Of a stretch of DNA of 64,000 nucleotides, positions 23,191 through 34,580 are shown piece after piece. The DNA is taken from NCBI GenBank assembly GCA_025331125.1, contig JAOALB010000100.1, positions 1-64,000 of the forward strand, written 5' to 3'. Source of the DNA: Mycogone perniciosa (taxonomy: Eukaryota; Ascomycota; Sordariomycetes; Hypocreales; Hypocreaceae). The first letter of the stretch is position 1. Each line of letters opens with the position of its first letter. The position numbers and the translations under genes are program-made. Below the pieces are notes generated by a model. The model was not told the origin of the DNA. It did no database searches and saw only the letters and a list, made by a program, of their open reading frames with translations.

Positions 23191-23929
23191 CCCCTATGGC
23201 GATGTGTGGCTTTTGAGTCATGCTGACAGGTCATTGGAATCTCCATGGCTCATCGCAATACCTGTATACCTACTCCGTAAGCCCCTTCGATAGGGCCTGG
23301 CCAAAAGTAAGCACCTAGCCAAAAAGCTCCGTGTATAGAACGCCTCGTCTGCGCTAGATTAGGTAGCTGCGGCGTGAAGAGTCTCACAACTTTGGCCCAA
23401 TGACGATACTGTCTTGTTCAGAAGTTTGGGAGAGTTGCGACTCACCGCCTGTCCCATAGAACTAGCCATACTACATTTCGATGGGAGTAGAAATGCTAAT
23501 ACTTCAGTCTTCGATTCGACACGAGACCTGTCAGTTGAGGCTTGAGTTGATGTCTCATGGGCGGCCGGCGAGAAGCCACCAAGTCACATTCAAGCTGGCC
23601 TAGTGTGTATGTGTATATATAGGTGATTATCGGCTTCGGAGCCATCATAGTCGCGATGAAGTGCCGAAACTGCAGCATCTTCGATCCAGACAGCCCCTGC
23701 ATAATGGCTGCATCACGATCGACCCGGTTGCGTAGCCGCATATAAGTGTCGCTCATGTGACCTAGCTGAACAGCCAGCGATTTGCTGACGAAGCTGAATT
23801 CGATCACTCAACCACCCTGTCGACTAGGAGCTCATCGCTAAAGCGACAGGCGATCCATGTTCGGGCCTCTCCTGAAGAAAAGGAGGTGGTGGGATCAAAA
23901 ATGATAGGTAGGAAAAAAGAAAGAGACGT

Positions 23930-23936
23930 AAAAAAA
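23930..23936 (-). terminator. Candidate RNA polymerase III terminator
   Basis: A run of seven T on the minus strand, 40 nt past the 3' end of the tRNA-Lys, suitable for Pol III termination. Confidence 0.4.
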
Positions 23937-23975
23937 GATACAGGTCATTCCTCGTGCTCGAAGGAAACAAGTGAC

Positions 23976-24048
23976 AGCCCTGCCGGGGGGTCGAACCCCG
24001 AACCTTGAGATTAAGAGTCTCACGCTCTACCGATTGAGCTAACAAGGC
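23976..24048 (-). tRNA. tRNA-Lys (anticodon CTT)
   Basis: It folds as a complete cloverleaf with no intron. The acceptor stem is GCCTTGT/GCAGGGC (with G-U pairs), the D arm GCTC/GAGC, the anticodon stem TGAGA/TCTCA with loop CTCTTAA (anticodon CTT, reading AAG), the variable loop AGGTT, and the T arm CGGGG-TTCGACC-CCCCG. CCA is not encoded, as expected in eukaryotes. The internal A box (TAGCTCAATCGG) and B box (GGTTCGACCC) are present. The discriminator position reads T. Confidence 0.95.
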
Positions 24049-24528
24049 ATTTGCTTGAATCTGATTGGCGGGTACCGAATGCCAATGCGCATATCAGGGA
24101 CAGAATTTTCGAGAAAACGGGCGTTTGTTTTGGTGGCTGTTTGGCTTGGTGGGGAAACAGCACCATTTTAGAACTCGGCAGTTCGCTACCCTCTTGCCTA
24201 GAGGTACACAATAAAAAGGGATTGGCATAACTGGCTGCAGCCAATAATAACATCTATGGATCCAACCCTTTTCGTAGAGTTTGTCGGCAGTAGATAGCAG
24301 TTGCATAAAGGAGCGTTAGGCCTCTTTATGTACATGTGCCAAGGAAATAGTAACAGGCAATTCGGGCAATGGATCACATATCACATCAGCAACTAGGGCT
24401 GAATAACCATTAGAGTGACATTTCCCAGCCGTAAGATCATCTCTATTCATTGTATTTGTCTGAAAACAATTTGTTGTAATTTCTTCCCTCTTCCCCCAAT
24501 CCTCTCATACCCCAGCAAGCCTCAATCT
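24049..24528. other. Intergenic
   Basis: I see no gene between the tRNA and the cerato-platanin 3' end. A CT-rich stretch lies at 24480-24500. Confidence 0.5.
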
Positions 24529-25011
24529 TTACAGACCACAGTTGCTGAGGGCAACCTTGGTTGCAGTAGCATCGACACGTCCAAGCTGAACCGCCTGTCC
24601 GTTGGTGAGAGCATTCATGGCATCCAGGGCAATATTGAAACCAGCAGCGGCGTGGTCGATGGCCAGGATGTTGATGCTCTTACCCTTGTACTGGAGCTTC
24701 CAGCAAGTGCCGCAGCTGTCGGAGTTCCATCCAGAGATGGCCTGGGCACCGCCAATGTAAGGGAACCTCTTGATGTCGCCCTGAGTCTTCCACGTAGGAT
24801 ACCTGGTCATGAGGCCGTTGGAGCCATCGGAGCAGGCAATAACGGCCAGGGACCGAGCTCTGTTATCATAGCCAGTGTCGTAGGAAACTAGAGGAGGGGG
24901 TGTGAGCGGGATATCAAGTCTATCAAATGTTGGGGGTTTCTTTTCCATACCGGTGTCGGCAGAGACAGCAGCCACAAGAGCAGCAGAGGCCAAGATGCTG
25001 GAGAGTTGCAT
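24529..25011 (-). CDS. Cerato-platanin family secreted protein
   Basis: Two exons, complement(join(24529..24887,24951..25011)), give 139 aa. A signal peptide (residues 1-18) is followed by the cerato-platanin hallmark VSYDTGYDNRARS and its conserved Cys residues, with ITRYP-like, FPYIGG and SGWNS..CGTCW blocks and the C-terminal LSNCGL. The 63-nt intron (GTATGG to CTCTAG) has no stop and is a multiple of three, so it can be misread as coding; removing it restores the family-typical ADTVSYDTG junction. These small double-psi-beta-barrel proteins are abundant at the fungal surface, bind chitin oligomers and can trigger plant defence or act as allergens. They are not enzymes. A GATGCT-rich stretch lies in the 5' leader. 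Confidence 0.93.
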   Translation of the reverse strand: MQLSSILASAALVAAVSADTGMEKKPPTFDRLDIPLTPPPLVSYDTGYDNRARSLAVIACSDGSNGLMTRYPTWKTQGDIKRFPYIGGAQAISGWNSDSCGTCWKLQYKGKSINILAIDHAAAGFNIALDAMNALTNGQAVQLGRVDATATKVALSNCGL

Positions 25012-25091
25012 GTTGATGGTGTATTAGGTTTTATGATGTAAGTATAATAAGTATTAGATGAGTGTATGGATAAGAGAAAAGGGCTTGAGAC

Positions 25092-25129
25092 GATGCTGAT
25101 GCTGATGTTGATGCGAATGCTGATGATGG
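25092..25129. repeat. GATGCT/GATGAT-type imperfect triplet repeat
   Basis: Imperfect triplet repeat in the presumed 5' leader of the cerato-platanin gene. Confidence 0.6.
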
Positions 25130-26600
25130 TTAGAACTCTTGGTTTGAAGGAGGACATCCGTCCCTTTTATGTCCAAGAATCACCACCATCACAGCCTGCG
25201 GAGGTCCTGGAAGAGGAAGGAATCGGCGCCCATCGTATCGTCGTTCCATCACCATCACGAGGCTTGCACTGCAGTTCGGCCTCGTACAGAATAAGGCCAT
25301 TTCCGTTGATGTCCGATGGTATGATCCGCAAATAGCATCCGGGTCTGCAAGCACACTCTCAAGGTGTCTTGGGTGGGTCAACGTGGTACTGTTTGCCACT
25401 TCATGAATACGGCCTGCACGAATCAAACACCAACATGTTCGTATTTAGGCTTTCGAAGTGGGTGGCACTGCATGGGGAAATGGCCCGACTGTGAGCAGAT
25501 CTGGAAATCGGGGAATTAGTTCTCCAACCGATGGCCCCAAATGCTACCCTTGGCAGCAACGTCACTTACCGATCCGGCTCGTATTTGATTGTGCAGCGCG
25601 CCGGCACCTAATTCTGTACGAGATCCTATCTTAGATACTTCGTACTCCGCGGTAATAGTATGTGCTAACACCAACAGTCAAGTCACCAGCCTGCAAACAC
25701 GATGACGTTGAGGCCCAAATCCCTGGTGCATACTTGGAAGCACTATATGCCATTATACCCAGAACAGAAGACATGCATCCAAACGAGGATACGGCATCCA
25801 ATCACAAGGATGCCGAGTCCTCCCTGCGCCTCCAAGCCTGCAGTAGGTAGCATTCGTTTGTTGGAGCTGATCTGATCCTCACAGCTCCGCTTCGGCCGGT
25901 CGGGAGAGAACGCACCTCCGGAGTCCCCGATGATGCGAATGAGACGCATACTTATGTCTCTCGGGTGCATTGCAGCTTAACACGCTGGAATGCATGTTGC
26001 ATGGATCGCCAAAAAAGCGACAAATCATGTTTTTCGTCGAACGTGTCAAAAATGAAGATGTTGATGGACGGCCACAGCCGGCTTTATTTTCTGCCTGTTG
26101 GTTTGTCTTACCTGTAGTACGGAGTACGCCATATTACGAGTACTTCGTAGTAGCACTTTGTAGTACCAACGAGTACTCGAAAGCGAGTCCGAGGCAGTAC
26201 CTGTCCGAACCTTATCCTACTTTTGTGCAACAGGGGAAAATGCTGGAAAATATTGTGAGCTGATACCCTTTTCGGATATGCAGGCCAAATTATGCCACTG
26301 ATGATGAATGTTTGTAAAGCAGTAATAATACTCCGTAGAACGTTATTACTGACAATTGATCATCAGGGTAAGCTTACTCGTACTGCGGGATAATAACCCC
26401 GCCATGGCGTTCTTAGGTTAGCAGACCTTAGCAGCTCCGGTTATCGGTGTCCGCCTGGGTCCCACGCTCGAAGTCTAATCTTCACCCAAAAATCACGATA
26501 CTATTGTTAGACTCGCGCAGACAATTCTTGCAAAGAGAAGACGCAAATTGATCCGAATCTACCGATTAACAGTCGAATAACTCCCAGGCCAATCACAGAG
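25130..26600. other. Intergenic, gene-poor
   Basis: No supported gene. The TACGGAGTAC...TACGAGTACTTCGTAGTA cluster at 26115-26178 is part of the dispersed motif family. Short frames at 25662-25850 and 25970-26263 lack any signature. Confidence 0.45.
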
Positions 26601-27779
26601 ATGGAGTCCTTCGTCATCAAGACGCCGTGCTCCAGCGCAAACATCGGCCCCGGCTTCGATGTCATCGGACTTGCGCTGTCCGTCTACCTCGAGCTACATG
26701 TGACGATTGATCGCTCCAAGAGCTCGTCGGAGCATCCTTTGAACTGCAGGGTAACATACGAGGGCCAGGGCGAAGGCTCTGATGACATCAGTTTGGATCC
26801 GCAGAACAACCTCATCACGAGAGTCGCCCTCTACGTCCTGAGATGCCACGACCAACGGGCGTTCCCCGTCGAGACGCATGTCCATATCAAGAACCCAATT
26901 CCTCTGGGCAGAGGTTTGGGAAGTTCAGGAGCGGCAGTCGTCGCCGGTGTAATGCTGGGAAAAGAGGTGGGAGGACTGCATCACCTGAATGAGGACAGGT
27001 TGTTTGATTACTGCTTGATGATCGGTAAGTCAATTGCTCGGACATGGACTAGAAGAGTTGGCACTAACAAGCCTACAGAGCGACACCCAGACAACGTCGG
27101 CGCTGCGCTTTTCGGAGGCTTTGTTGGAACATATCTCATGCCGTTGAAACCAGAGGACGCCTCGAGAGTCGAAATCCCGCTGAGTGAGGTGCTGCCAGCA
27201 CCTGCAGGAGGAGTAGACACAGGCAAGAGGCCACCGGAGCCGCCGCACGGAATCGGCCACCACATCAAGTTCCCCTGGAACAAGGAGATCAAGGCCGTTG
27301 CAATCATACCCGACTTTATCGTCCCCACTCATGATGCCCGAGCTGTGCTTCCGGAGAAATATCTGCGTGCGGATGTGGTGAGTACTGGCTGACAATGGAG
27401 CAGGGATCATGACTGACGGCAGATGCAGACATTCAACTTGCAGCGGATAGCGCTTCTCCCCGTCGCACTGGGACAGTCACCCCCAGACCCTGAACTTATT
27501 CACCTTGCTATGCAAGACAAGGTCCACCAGCCATACCGACAGACGCTCATCCCTGGCCTCTGCGAAATCGTAGAATCCATGTCGCCAAAGACACAGCCTG
27601 GATTCCTCGGCGTGTGTCTCTCAGGGGCTGGTCCTACCATTTTGGCGCTTGCTACAACCAACTTTGAGGAGATTGCCAACAAAATCATCGCAATACTGCG
27701 ACAACACAACGAGAAGAAGGATTTGGGGTGCAATTGGTTGGTCCTGGAGCCGGCGGAAGGCACCCACGTTGTGCGATAG
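26601..27779 (+). CDS. thr1: Homoserine kinase
   Basis: Three exons, join(26601..27024,27079..27377,27423..27779), give 359 aa, the usual length. This GHMP-family kinase phosphorylates L-homoserine with ATP in threonine biosynthesis, in the cytosol. The N-terminal SSANIGPGFDVIGLAL block, the ATP-binding loop IPLGRGLGSSGAAVVAG (about 97-113), ERHPDNVGAAL directly after intron 1 and the C-terminal CLSGAGPTILAL are all diagnostic. Intron 1 (54 nt) has no stop and is a multiple of three; intron 2 (45 nt) has GTGAGT and CTGAC signals. The start is the first ATG after a long leader and gives the normal N-terminus (MESFVIKTPCSSANIG). Confidence 0.95.
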
Positions 27780-29306
27780 ATATGGTAGACTAGAGAGGGA
27801 TACCCAATACACAGTCACCTAGAGATGTGCTGAATATACCACAGGCGTTTTCGGATGGTATGGGTGTTGCATATAGTTCTGCAAGATCAGAGAGATATAA
27901 AACGTGTACAATAAAAACTCTCAACACAGCGATCCACCATTGAACTTCACCCTCCAAACCTGTGAGTATGCTCTTGAGACCAGAGACCGACACGGGATCA
28001 ATTTGAATTGGAACGGCCATCACGTTTACTTCGACAAATCGGCTCGCAATCCCTCCATTGATCACAAATCGAAATTCATCAACCGGAAGGCTCGCGCATC
28101 ACAATGGATCCACTGCTTGGAGCCGATGGATCTGCCTTGGCAGTATAGATCGTCTCCAGCAACTCACATGACATCAACAGGACGTAGACCTTGAGTTAAG
28201 GGCCATCCATCAACCTATATAGTTCCGCCAACGAAAGCCCCCGGAAACATGTTTGACAAGACGAACTCAAAAGCGTAATCAAGCAAACTGACATGCCAGT
28301 CTTATTTACAACAGTTACTTCGTATATACAGGTCTATCAATATCCAGATTGCATATGGTTGCAGCCATCAGCCCTTCCCGCTCCCTCATTTCAGAGCTCT
28401 TGGGACCAATGGCAGCAAGCCACCCACTAAACACCATGAGCTGCATTAGCATGCGGCCCAGGCCGACACGCGTTAAAGAGATGAAGTCACTTCAGATTTA
28501 TTAAGAGTCCCACGACAGTTGCGGAAGCGCGGAACTGGGGGTATTCTCACAGGGCAGGCAGGTCATCAAAACAACCTCCGAGCTGCGACAAGCCAACCTC
28601 GGTACGGAGTAGTATTATCCCAAAGGATGACGACTTGGTCACTAGCAGAATCGGGCCTCGTGCCTAAAGCGCCCAACGGGGTTTTGCATCGTGGCGAACA
28701 AACGATAGAGCGGACAGCTGTGGATACACATGGCGGCCACTGACTCGGTCTTATCAGGACAGGAGCTGCGGTGCCAACAGTCCAAATCGAATTCCGGCTA
28801 AACGATTTCTTCAATGAGGTTGCATTCTTGGGATGAACTATGGGGTGCATGAGGATATTGCAGATGTCTCCTGCAGCACATCCTGAGCGGTGAGGTGGCT
28901 CAACTTCAGCCCAGCGTCTCCTCTGGGTCGGTACCTGAATAGTGAAAGAACCCATATCTGCATCGCATCGTCTCGTCACCCCCGGCCAGAGATTGAGAAT
29001 CCTACACGGCACTCACTACACCACATTTTTTGACCGAAAGGGGGTTTCGGAATCACCTAAAACACCGTTTCCCAACTCTCTCCCAACTGCGAATTTTTAA
29101 CCCCCACAACTTATCGAACCTCGGCTCACCCGGCTTGCATAAATACTAACATATATACTCCGTATTACTCTGTACCTAAATAAGGCACGGTTCCTGGATC
29201 GCGTCAGTCTCAGTCTTAAGCGCGCGACAGCGACAACGATCCATCCTGGGTCTCAAGACATCCACCACAATTTCTTTTTCCTCTCTTCTTTTTTTTGTCA
29301 GGTTGA
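27780..29306. other. Intergenic
   Basis: No gene is supported. There are TACGGAGTA-type motifs near 28602 and 29157, and a pyrimidine tract ending in CAG (29277-29301) just before the next ATG, which may be a leader-intron acceptor or a transcription-start tract. Confidence 0.45.
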
Positions 29307-30647
29307 ATGCCCTACCAGTGTGCCACCGCCACGTTCTGCTTCTTCCTGCGCGCGGCGCCGCTTTGGGCCTTCGCCCTCCTGGGACTCGCATTCTTCTCGC
29401 TTCGAGGCTTCTTCACCAGCCGGGGGTTTGGGCTTGGATCCGTAAGAGCAGCAGATCCCAAGACCGTGCGCGGCGACTCGCGGGAAGAGCCCCATCGCAA
29501 CCCACCGCCCGCTAGGAGTACAACTACGAGCACTCCTACGAATACGGGCACGATGTCGTCCTCGAGCAGAATCGGCGGCATGTCACTCGTCCTTCCCTTC
29601 ATGTCCGTTACTCTCGGATCGATGGGATACGCAGCGTGGCGCATCAACTGGCCGACCTTGGTCCAGCAGTTCTTGACGGGCCCGGGTCGGACGTCGCGCA
29701 TCCTGCTGTTCTTCTTCATCATCTTTAACTGGAAGAACTTGCCATTCGCATGGACTGTATGCGACTCCCTCTCTTGTGTTCCGTGATTTTTTGCGCCTCT
29801 GTTAACATTGCCATAGTACCGCATCTTCTACGCCATGCTGTACCACAGCGTCTTCCGCAAGTCTCCCGTCCTAGGACCCAGAGCGCTTTTCAAACCCATG
29901 ATCTCCGAAACCAAGGCGCCCATCCTCGAAATCGACTACAACATCCACAAGTCCAACTCGACCTACTTCGCTGACCTGGACGTCTCACGAACCCACCTCG
30001 TCGCCTACCTGATGCGCCCCGCCATCGAAAGCATGTCCAACAATCTCAAGACCAAGCTCGTCCTCGATCCCAAGACCGGCGAGCCCATTCGGGGCAACTT
30101 TTCTATCGCCCTCGGTTCCGTCATGTGTACCTTCAAGCGCGAAATTGCCGGCTACAAGCCCTACGAGCTATGGAGTTGCGTCGCTGCCTGGGATCGCAAG
30201 TGGCTCTACATCGTCACCTACTTTGTCCCCAAGGGTGCCGCCAAGCCCACCGAATGGCTGGACCCGGGCTTCAAGCGCGTCAGGACGAGGAGCTCCAAGG
30301 ATGCCTCGAGTGGCTGGGAGAAGAAGATCCACGCCACTGCCATTAGCAAGTACGTCTTCAAGGTCGGACGCTTCACCGTCCACCCCGCTATTGTGCTCGC
30401 GGATGCTGGTCTGCTTCCCGAGCGACCGGGTGGTGGATGGCTGGGCGGTGAGAACCAGGTTGGCGATGAGTCGGTGGATCTCAGCAGCGTGGATCTGTCC
30501 ACCGAAGGTGAATGGACTTGGCGACGCATTGAGGCACAGCGACGGAAGGGTATGGAGCTGGCGGCCCAGTTCCACGCCCTGGATGGACTACATGAGACTT
30601 TTGATGGCGGAAACAACGGTGCTCTTGCTAGGTTTGGACCTGGTTAA
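29307..30647 (+). CDS. THEM6-like thioesterase-fold membrane protein
   Basis: Two exons, join(29307..29756,29817..30647), give 426 aa. The 60-nt intron (GTATGC, GTTAAC, CATAG) joins WKNLPFAWT to YRIFYAMLYHS. The N-terminus has hydrophobic segments at about 8-30, 92-110 and 133-147, with a Ser/Thr/Pro-rich linker between the first two. The C-terminal half is a 4-hydroxybenzoyl-CoA-thioesterase-like (4HBT_2) hot-dog domain with the block SNSTYFADLDVSRTHL and the later YELWSCVAAWDRKWLYIVT. The enzyme activity of this group is not established; an ER location is likely. The true start may be a later in-frame ATG (29552), because the first 80 residues look poorly conserved in character. Confidence 0.8.
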
Positions 30648-32837
30648 CACTTGTTTTTTCATTCATAATTGATGGGGGATAAAGTTGTTTTTGGCATGGC
30701 TTGGCGAGATTGCGAAGCGGTGCTTGGATAATGGGATACATGGCATGATGTACTTGTTTGCATGGGATTTGGTTTGAGACGCCTGTAGAATTATAGAAAC
30801 ATAGATAGATATGGTTGGTTGGTCCCTAGATACCGGACCGTTTGTCGATTTGGAATATATACAAGGCACATCTCAGAGTCCCTTGCTCCATGTATGGTGC
30901 CCCTATATCTTTGCCCCTTTCCATCAAATCCTCTCGAAGCACAAGGCACCAAGGATGCACCACTCCATTTTTAGAAAGCCCTATTTTTGCAGTGCAATGT
31001 TCATCGTGATTATTAGTACTACTTTTTATGTTTCCTTTGAGAAGCAGAATAGCGTGAGTCCGCAATCAAGGGTGGAGGCATGTGAGCCCTCAGTCTTGCG
31101 AAGTCGACGTCTTGATATTATTGCATGGAACGTTGAGCTTCATAGCAACACCAGTGCCCGGGTGACGTCAAGTACCTAGATTTGTATGTCAGGGATTGCT
31201 TGACGTTGTACTTCGTAGGCATATGCCAGCCATCAAAAGTGGCTTTTCTAAGAGATTGACCCAAAACGGATTCTAGAAAACTACCCGGCGCTAGTTGACG
31301 TCTTCACTCATTGAAGGAAGGTTCAGGAACCGTCTTCATCTGCAGCATGGTTCAGGCAACTTGGACCGGATCAGGCTACCGTGATTTGACGCGGTTCGTA
31401 TGGTGTTGATTAGCCAGGGAGCAAATTTGCAACGCCAAGTTGAGGCTTCGTCTGAGACTGAGATCGTAGCAAGAGATTCTACACTGCTTTGCTGCGGAGA
31501 CGTGAAAGCTCGAGGACCTCAATATTTGGCGAAGCATAATCTGCACCCGATCAGATATCAACGGATCTACGTAGTATCGAGGAACGATTCGCACGTGCTT
31601 TATGTATAGGAATTCGATCAGGTGGTGCTCGTTATAACCAGCCTGATCAAGGGACGATTACGAGGGATACGAGAGAGCAACTATCTATCTAGGTCCCAAG
31701 TCACTTGACTCGATGGGACAGGAGCAAGGCAATAATCAGAAGCCTTGGAAGCAAACATCTTGAAAGAAGATGTCGGAAGTTGTTCAGTTGACATTAATAT
31801 GTGTGGTCCACAGCGACAAGATTTTCTTGTCTCGGTGCTTGACTCTATATTGGTCATCATCATGTGAACTTCCGACTATCTTCACCAAGACGGCATCCGA
31901 AAAAAAAACTTCCAACGAAGTTCAGAGAGTAAAAATGGATTGCCGACTTGGATTCGACGGAACCCCCCTCGCCTCAAGAATGAGCCCCATCGAGTAACCT
32001 AGCTGACGCCAGGCAATCGCATACCTATCGACCTCGACAACAAATCCTCTGCACCCGATACCACAGCCAGAGACCTCAGCGTCCACCCACCATCCGTCTT
32101 CGGTCAACATCGCCAAGGATCCCACCCCGTCGTCTTCAGCACGGACTCATATCTTCATCCAAGAGGGCCAGAGACGCAAGGGCAGGGTTGGCTATGCGTC
32201 GCGAGAAACAGATGTAGCGGTAGGCAGGGCAAGATGCTCAGATTGGGCCAAGGCGCGGAGGTCAGCCGCAGTGCTTCTATGGCGGCGCGTTTCCGCATGC
32301 TCCAAACGGAGACGTCCGGGGACTTTCTCCCAAAGCGTGTAACAATGGAGACGCTGCAAAGCAGTGTCTCTGTGTGTAAGCTTCGAATGGCGATTTGTTG
32401 AGCGAGGGGGGTTGAGAGAAAAGAAGAAAGAAAAAGAAGAACTGAACGGCTCGAAGTTTGAGTTTTATCAAAATAATGTGGGGCCATCGCGGTAAGTGCA
32501 TGCATCAAACAAGTGAATGCACTTATCGAGTAACTTTTTTGGTGCAGCTTCTGAGCACTGGAGCCAATGGAGCGTCGCGCTGAGAAATGCTAGGTGGTTG
32601 CCTTCGTGCCTAGAATCAAGCTTCTGGTTCATAAATTCTCCAACGCGACGCCTTCACGTCAACTCGCCATCAGGCTCCCGACTTCGCCTCAAAGGGTTCT
32701 ACGGCAAAGAAGCAGGCGATCAAAGAGGCGGACCGAGCGCTGGAACGCGCCACGACGACAATTCTTCCGATTCGAACCGAAACCTCGAGCGAACCCGTCT
32801 TTTCTTTCCAGCCCGTTTTCCTCCCGCCACCAGCACC
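30648..32837. other. Long intergenic region
   Basis: I see no supported gene in these 2.2 kb; several short frames on both strands carry no motifs. The last about 300 nt are probably the 5' leader and promoter of the Rae1 gene. Confidence 0.45.
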
Positions 32838-34020
32838 ATGTCTGGTCTATTTGGAACCTCGGCATCCTCTGCAGCGACGACCACGGTCGGCGACTTGAAG
32901 CAAGATGTTGCGCTGAACGATCCCCCCTCCGATACTATCTCCGACCTCGCCTTCTCCCCGGCTGCCAATGGACCAGACTTCCTCGCCGTGTCCAGCTGGG
33001 ACAACAAAGTTCGGATTTACGAAATTGCCCAGAATGGCCAGAGCCAGGGCCGACACGCATACGAACACACCCAGCCTGTCCTGAATGTCGACTTTTCAAA
33101 GGTGGGTGAGCTCCGGAGGTGGATAGTGCTGACTATAGCTGACCTTTCCAACAGGACGGTACCAAGATTGCGTCTGCCGGTGCCGACAAGAACATCAAGG
33201 TCTGTGATCTTGCCTCGCAGCAAGACATTGTCATCGGAACACACGACCAACCCGTACGAAACTGCCGGTTCTTCGACAGCGGCAACGGACTGATGGTCGT
33301 CTCGGGGTCGTGGGACAAGACGGTGAAGTACTGGGATCTCCGACAGCAAGGCCCTGCGGCGACACTGCAGTGTCAGGAGCGAGTATACACGATGGATGTT
33401 CAGCAGAACTTGCTCGTTGTCGGCACAGCAGATCGGTATATCAACGTCGTGGATCTCAAAAACCCGACCAAGTTCTACAAGACGCTGCAGAGCCCGCTTA
33501 AGTGGCAGACAAGAGTGGTCAGCTGCTTCCCCGACTCGTCGGGCTTTGCAATCGGCAGTATTGAAGGCCGATGTGCTATCCAATATGTCGAGGAAAAGGA
33601 CTCTAGGTAAGTCATCCTATCCAACTAGACTTGACTTGGTAACCACACTAACAATTCAACAGCTCCAACTTCTCATTCAAGTGCCATCGTGATGCGGCAG
33701 TCAACAACGTGGTCAACGTCCACGCCGTCAACGACATCTCCTTCCATCCCGTCCACGGCACCTTCAGCACCGCCGGCTCCGACGGCACGTTCCACTTCTG
33801 GGACAAGGACGCCAAGCACCGCCTCAAAGGATACCCCGTGGTCGGCGGCAGCATCACGGCAACAACCTTCAACAAGACTGGTAGCATCTTTGCCTACGCC
33901 ATTGGCTATGACTGGAGCAAGGGCTATCAGCATAACACGCAGAACTACCCCATCAAGGTCATGCTGCATCCCGTTAACAACGATGAATGCAAGCCTAGAC
34001 CGTCCTCAAAGAAGAGGTAA
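32838..34020 (+). CDS. gle2: Rae1/Gle2 mRNA-export WD40 protein
   Basis: Three exons, join(32838..33101,33155..33606,33663..34020), give 357 aa, the normal length. Rae1/Gle2 (SonA in A. nidulans) is a seven-bladed beta-propeller at the nuclear pore that binds the GLEBS motif of Nup98/Nup116 and helps mRNA export. WD repeats are visible throughout (AVSSWDNKVRIYE, ASAGADKNIKVCDL, VVSGSWDKTVKYWDLR, STAGSDGTFHFWD). The segment after the third blade (PLKWQTRVVSCFPDSSGFAIGS) and the GSIEGRCAIQYVE signature are typical of Rae1. The introns (53 and 56 nt) are canonical. The C-terminus ends Ser/Lys-rich as in homologues. Confidence 0.96.
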
Positions 34021-34580
34021 AGCAAAATAGGGGTGTAATGGATCTAGTAGGGAGGAGGACCTTTTTGTACGTGAGCGGAGAGGGAGGGAGTGTAGGACTG
34101 GAAGAGAGATTTGGTTACCCAGGATGAGAGGTGATACCTTAGACATTTTTTCGCACACACACACACAGACGTTTGTCAAGCAGCTCGGATTACGGGGGTC
34201 GGAACACGGCGTCAGGTATTGAGCTTAGCATCAGTTCTTGAAAGAAAATTGTACCTTGTCATATTTCCTGGCGGTCTACGAAGTACATGTGCATCACTAA
34301 TGGCAAGCAAGGCAAGGCACGCTGGAGTAATAAGGGCAGTAGTTCGGAGTATAGATAGCAATTAAAATCCATATGATTTTTTTTCCTCAACAAAGCGAGG
34401 GGATCTTGTCCACTATAAAATAAAATAAAAATGCTAGGACTATGCCCATATCCGATTCCATAGCGAGTGATAGGTGCCATCATATCGTATCATAAAATAG
34501 TTTTTACATAGAAAAACCAACAAAAATTCGCCAAGTACAAGTCATGATAAAAAAAGAAAACCCATGAGCGGGAGTCATTG
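34021..34580. other. Convergent 3' intergenic region
   Basis: 3' ends of two convergent genes, AT-rich, with a CA repeat at 34152-34167. No gene is seen. Confidence 0.5.

Larger units (their letters stand above)
23106..23975. other. PKS promoter and intergenic region
   Basis: A long TATATATATATATA run (23172-23190, about 70 nt upstream of the PKS ATG) is the likely TATA element. A 103-codon minus-strand frame (23496-23807) begins at a non-ATG codon and is not called. Confidence 0.45.

Noticed and set aside
23496..23807. 103-codon minus-strand frame upstream of the PKS
   Set aside because: Non-ATG start, no recognisable domain, and it lies in the PKS promoter region.
29312..30616. Minus-strand frames opposite the THEM6-like gene
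   Set aside because: Shadow frames in GC-rich coding DNA; the plus-strand gene explains the region.
34152..34167. CA repeat as a functional element
   Set aside because: A short simple repeat in a 3' spacer, with nothing to link it to function.
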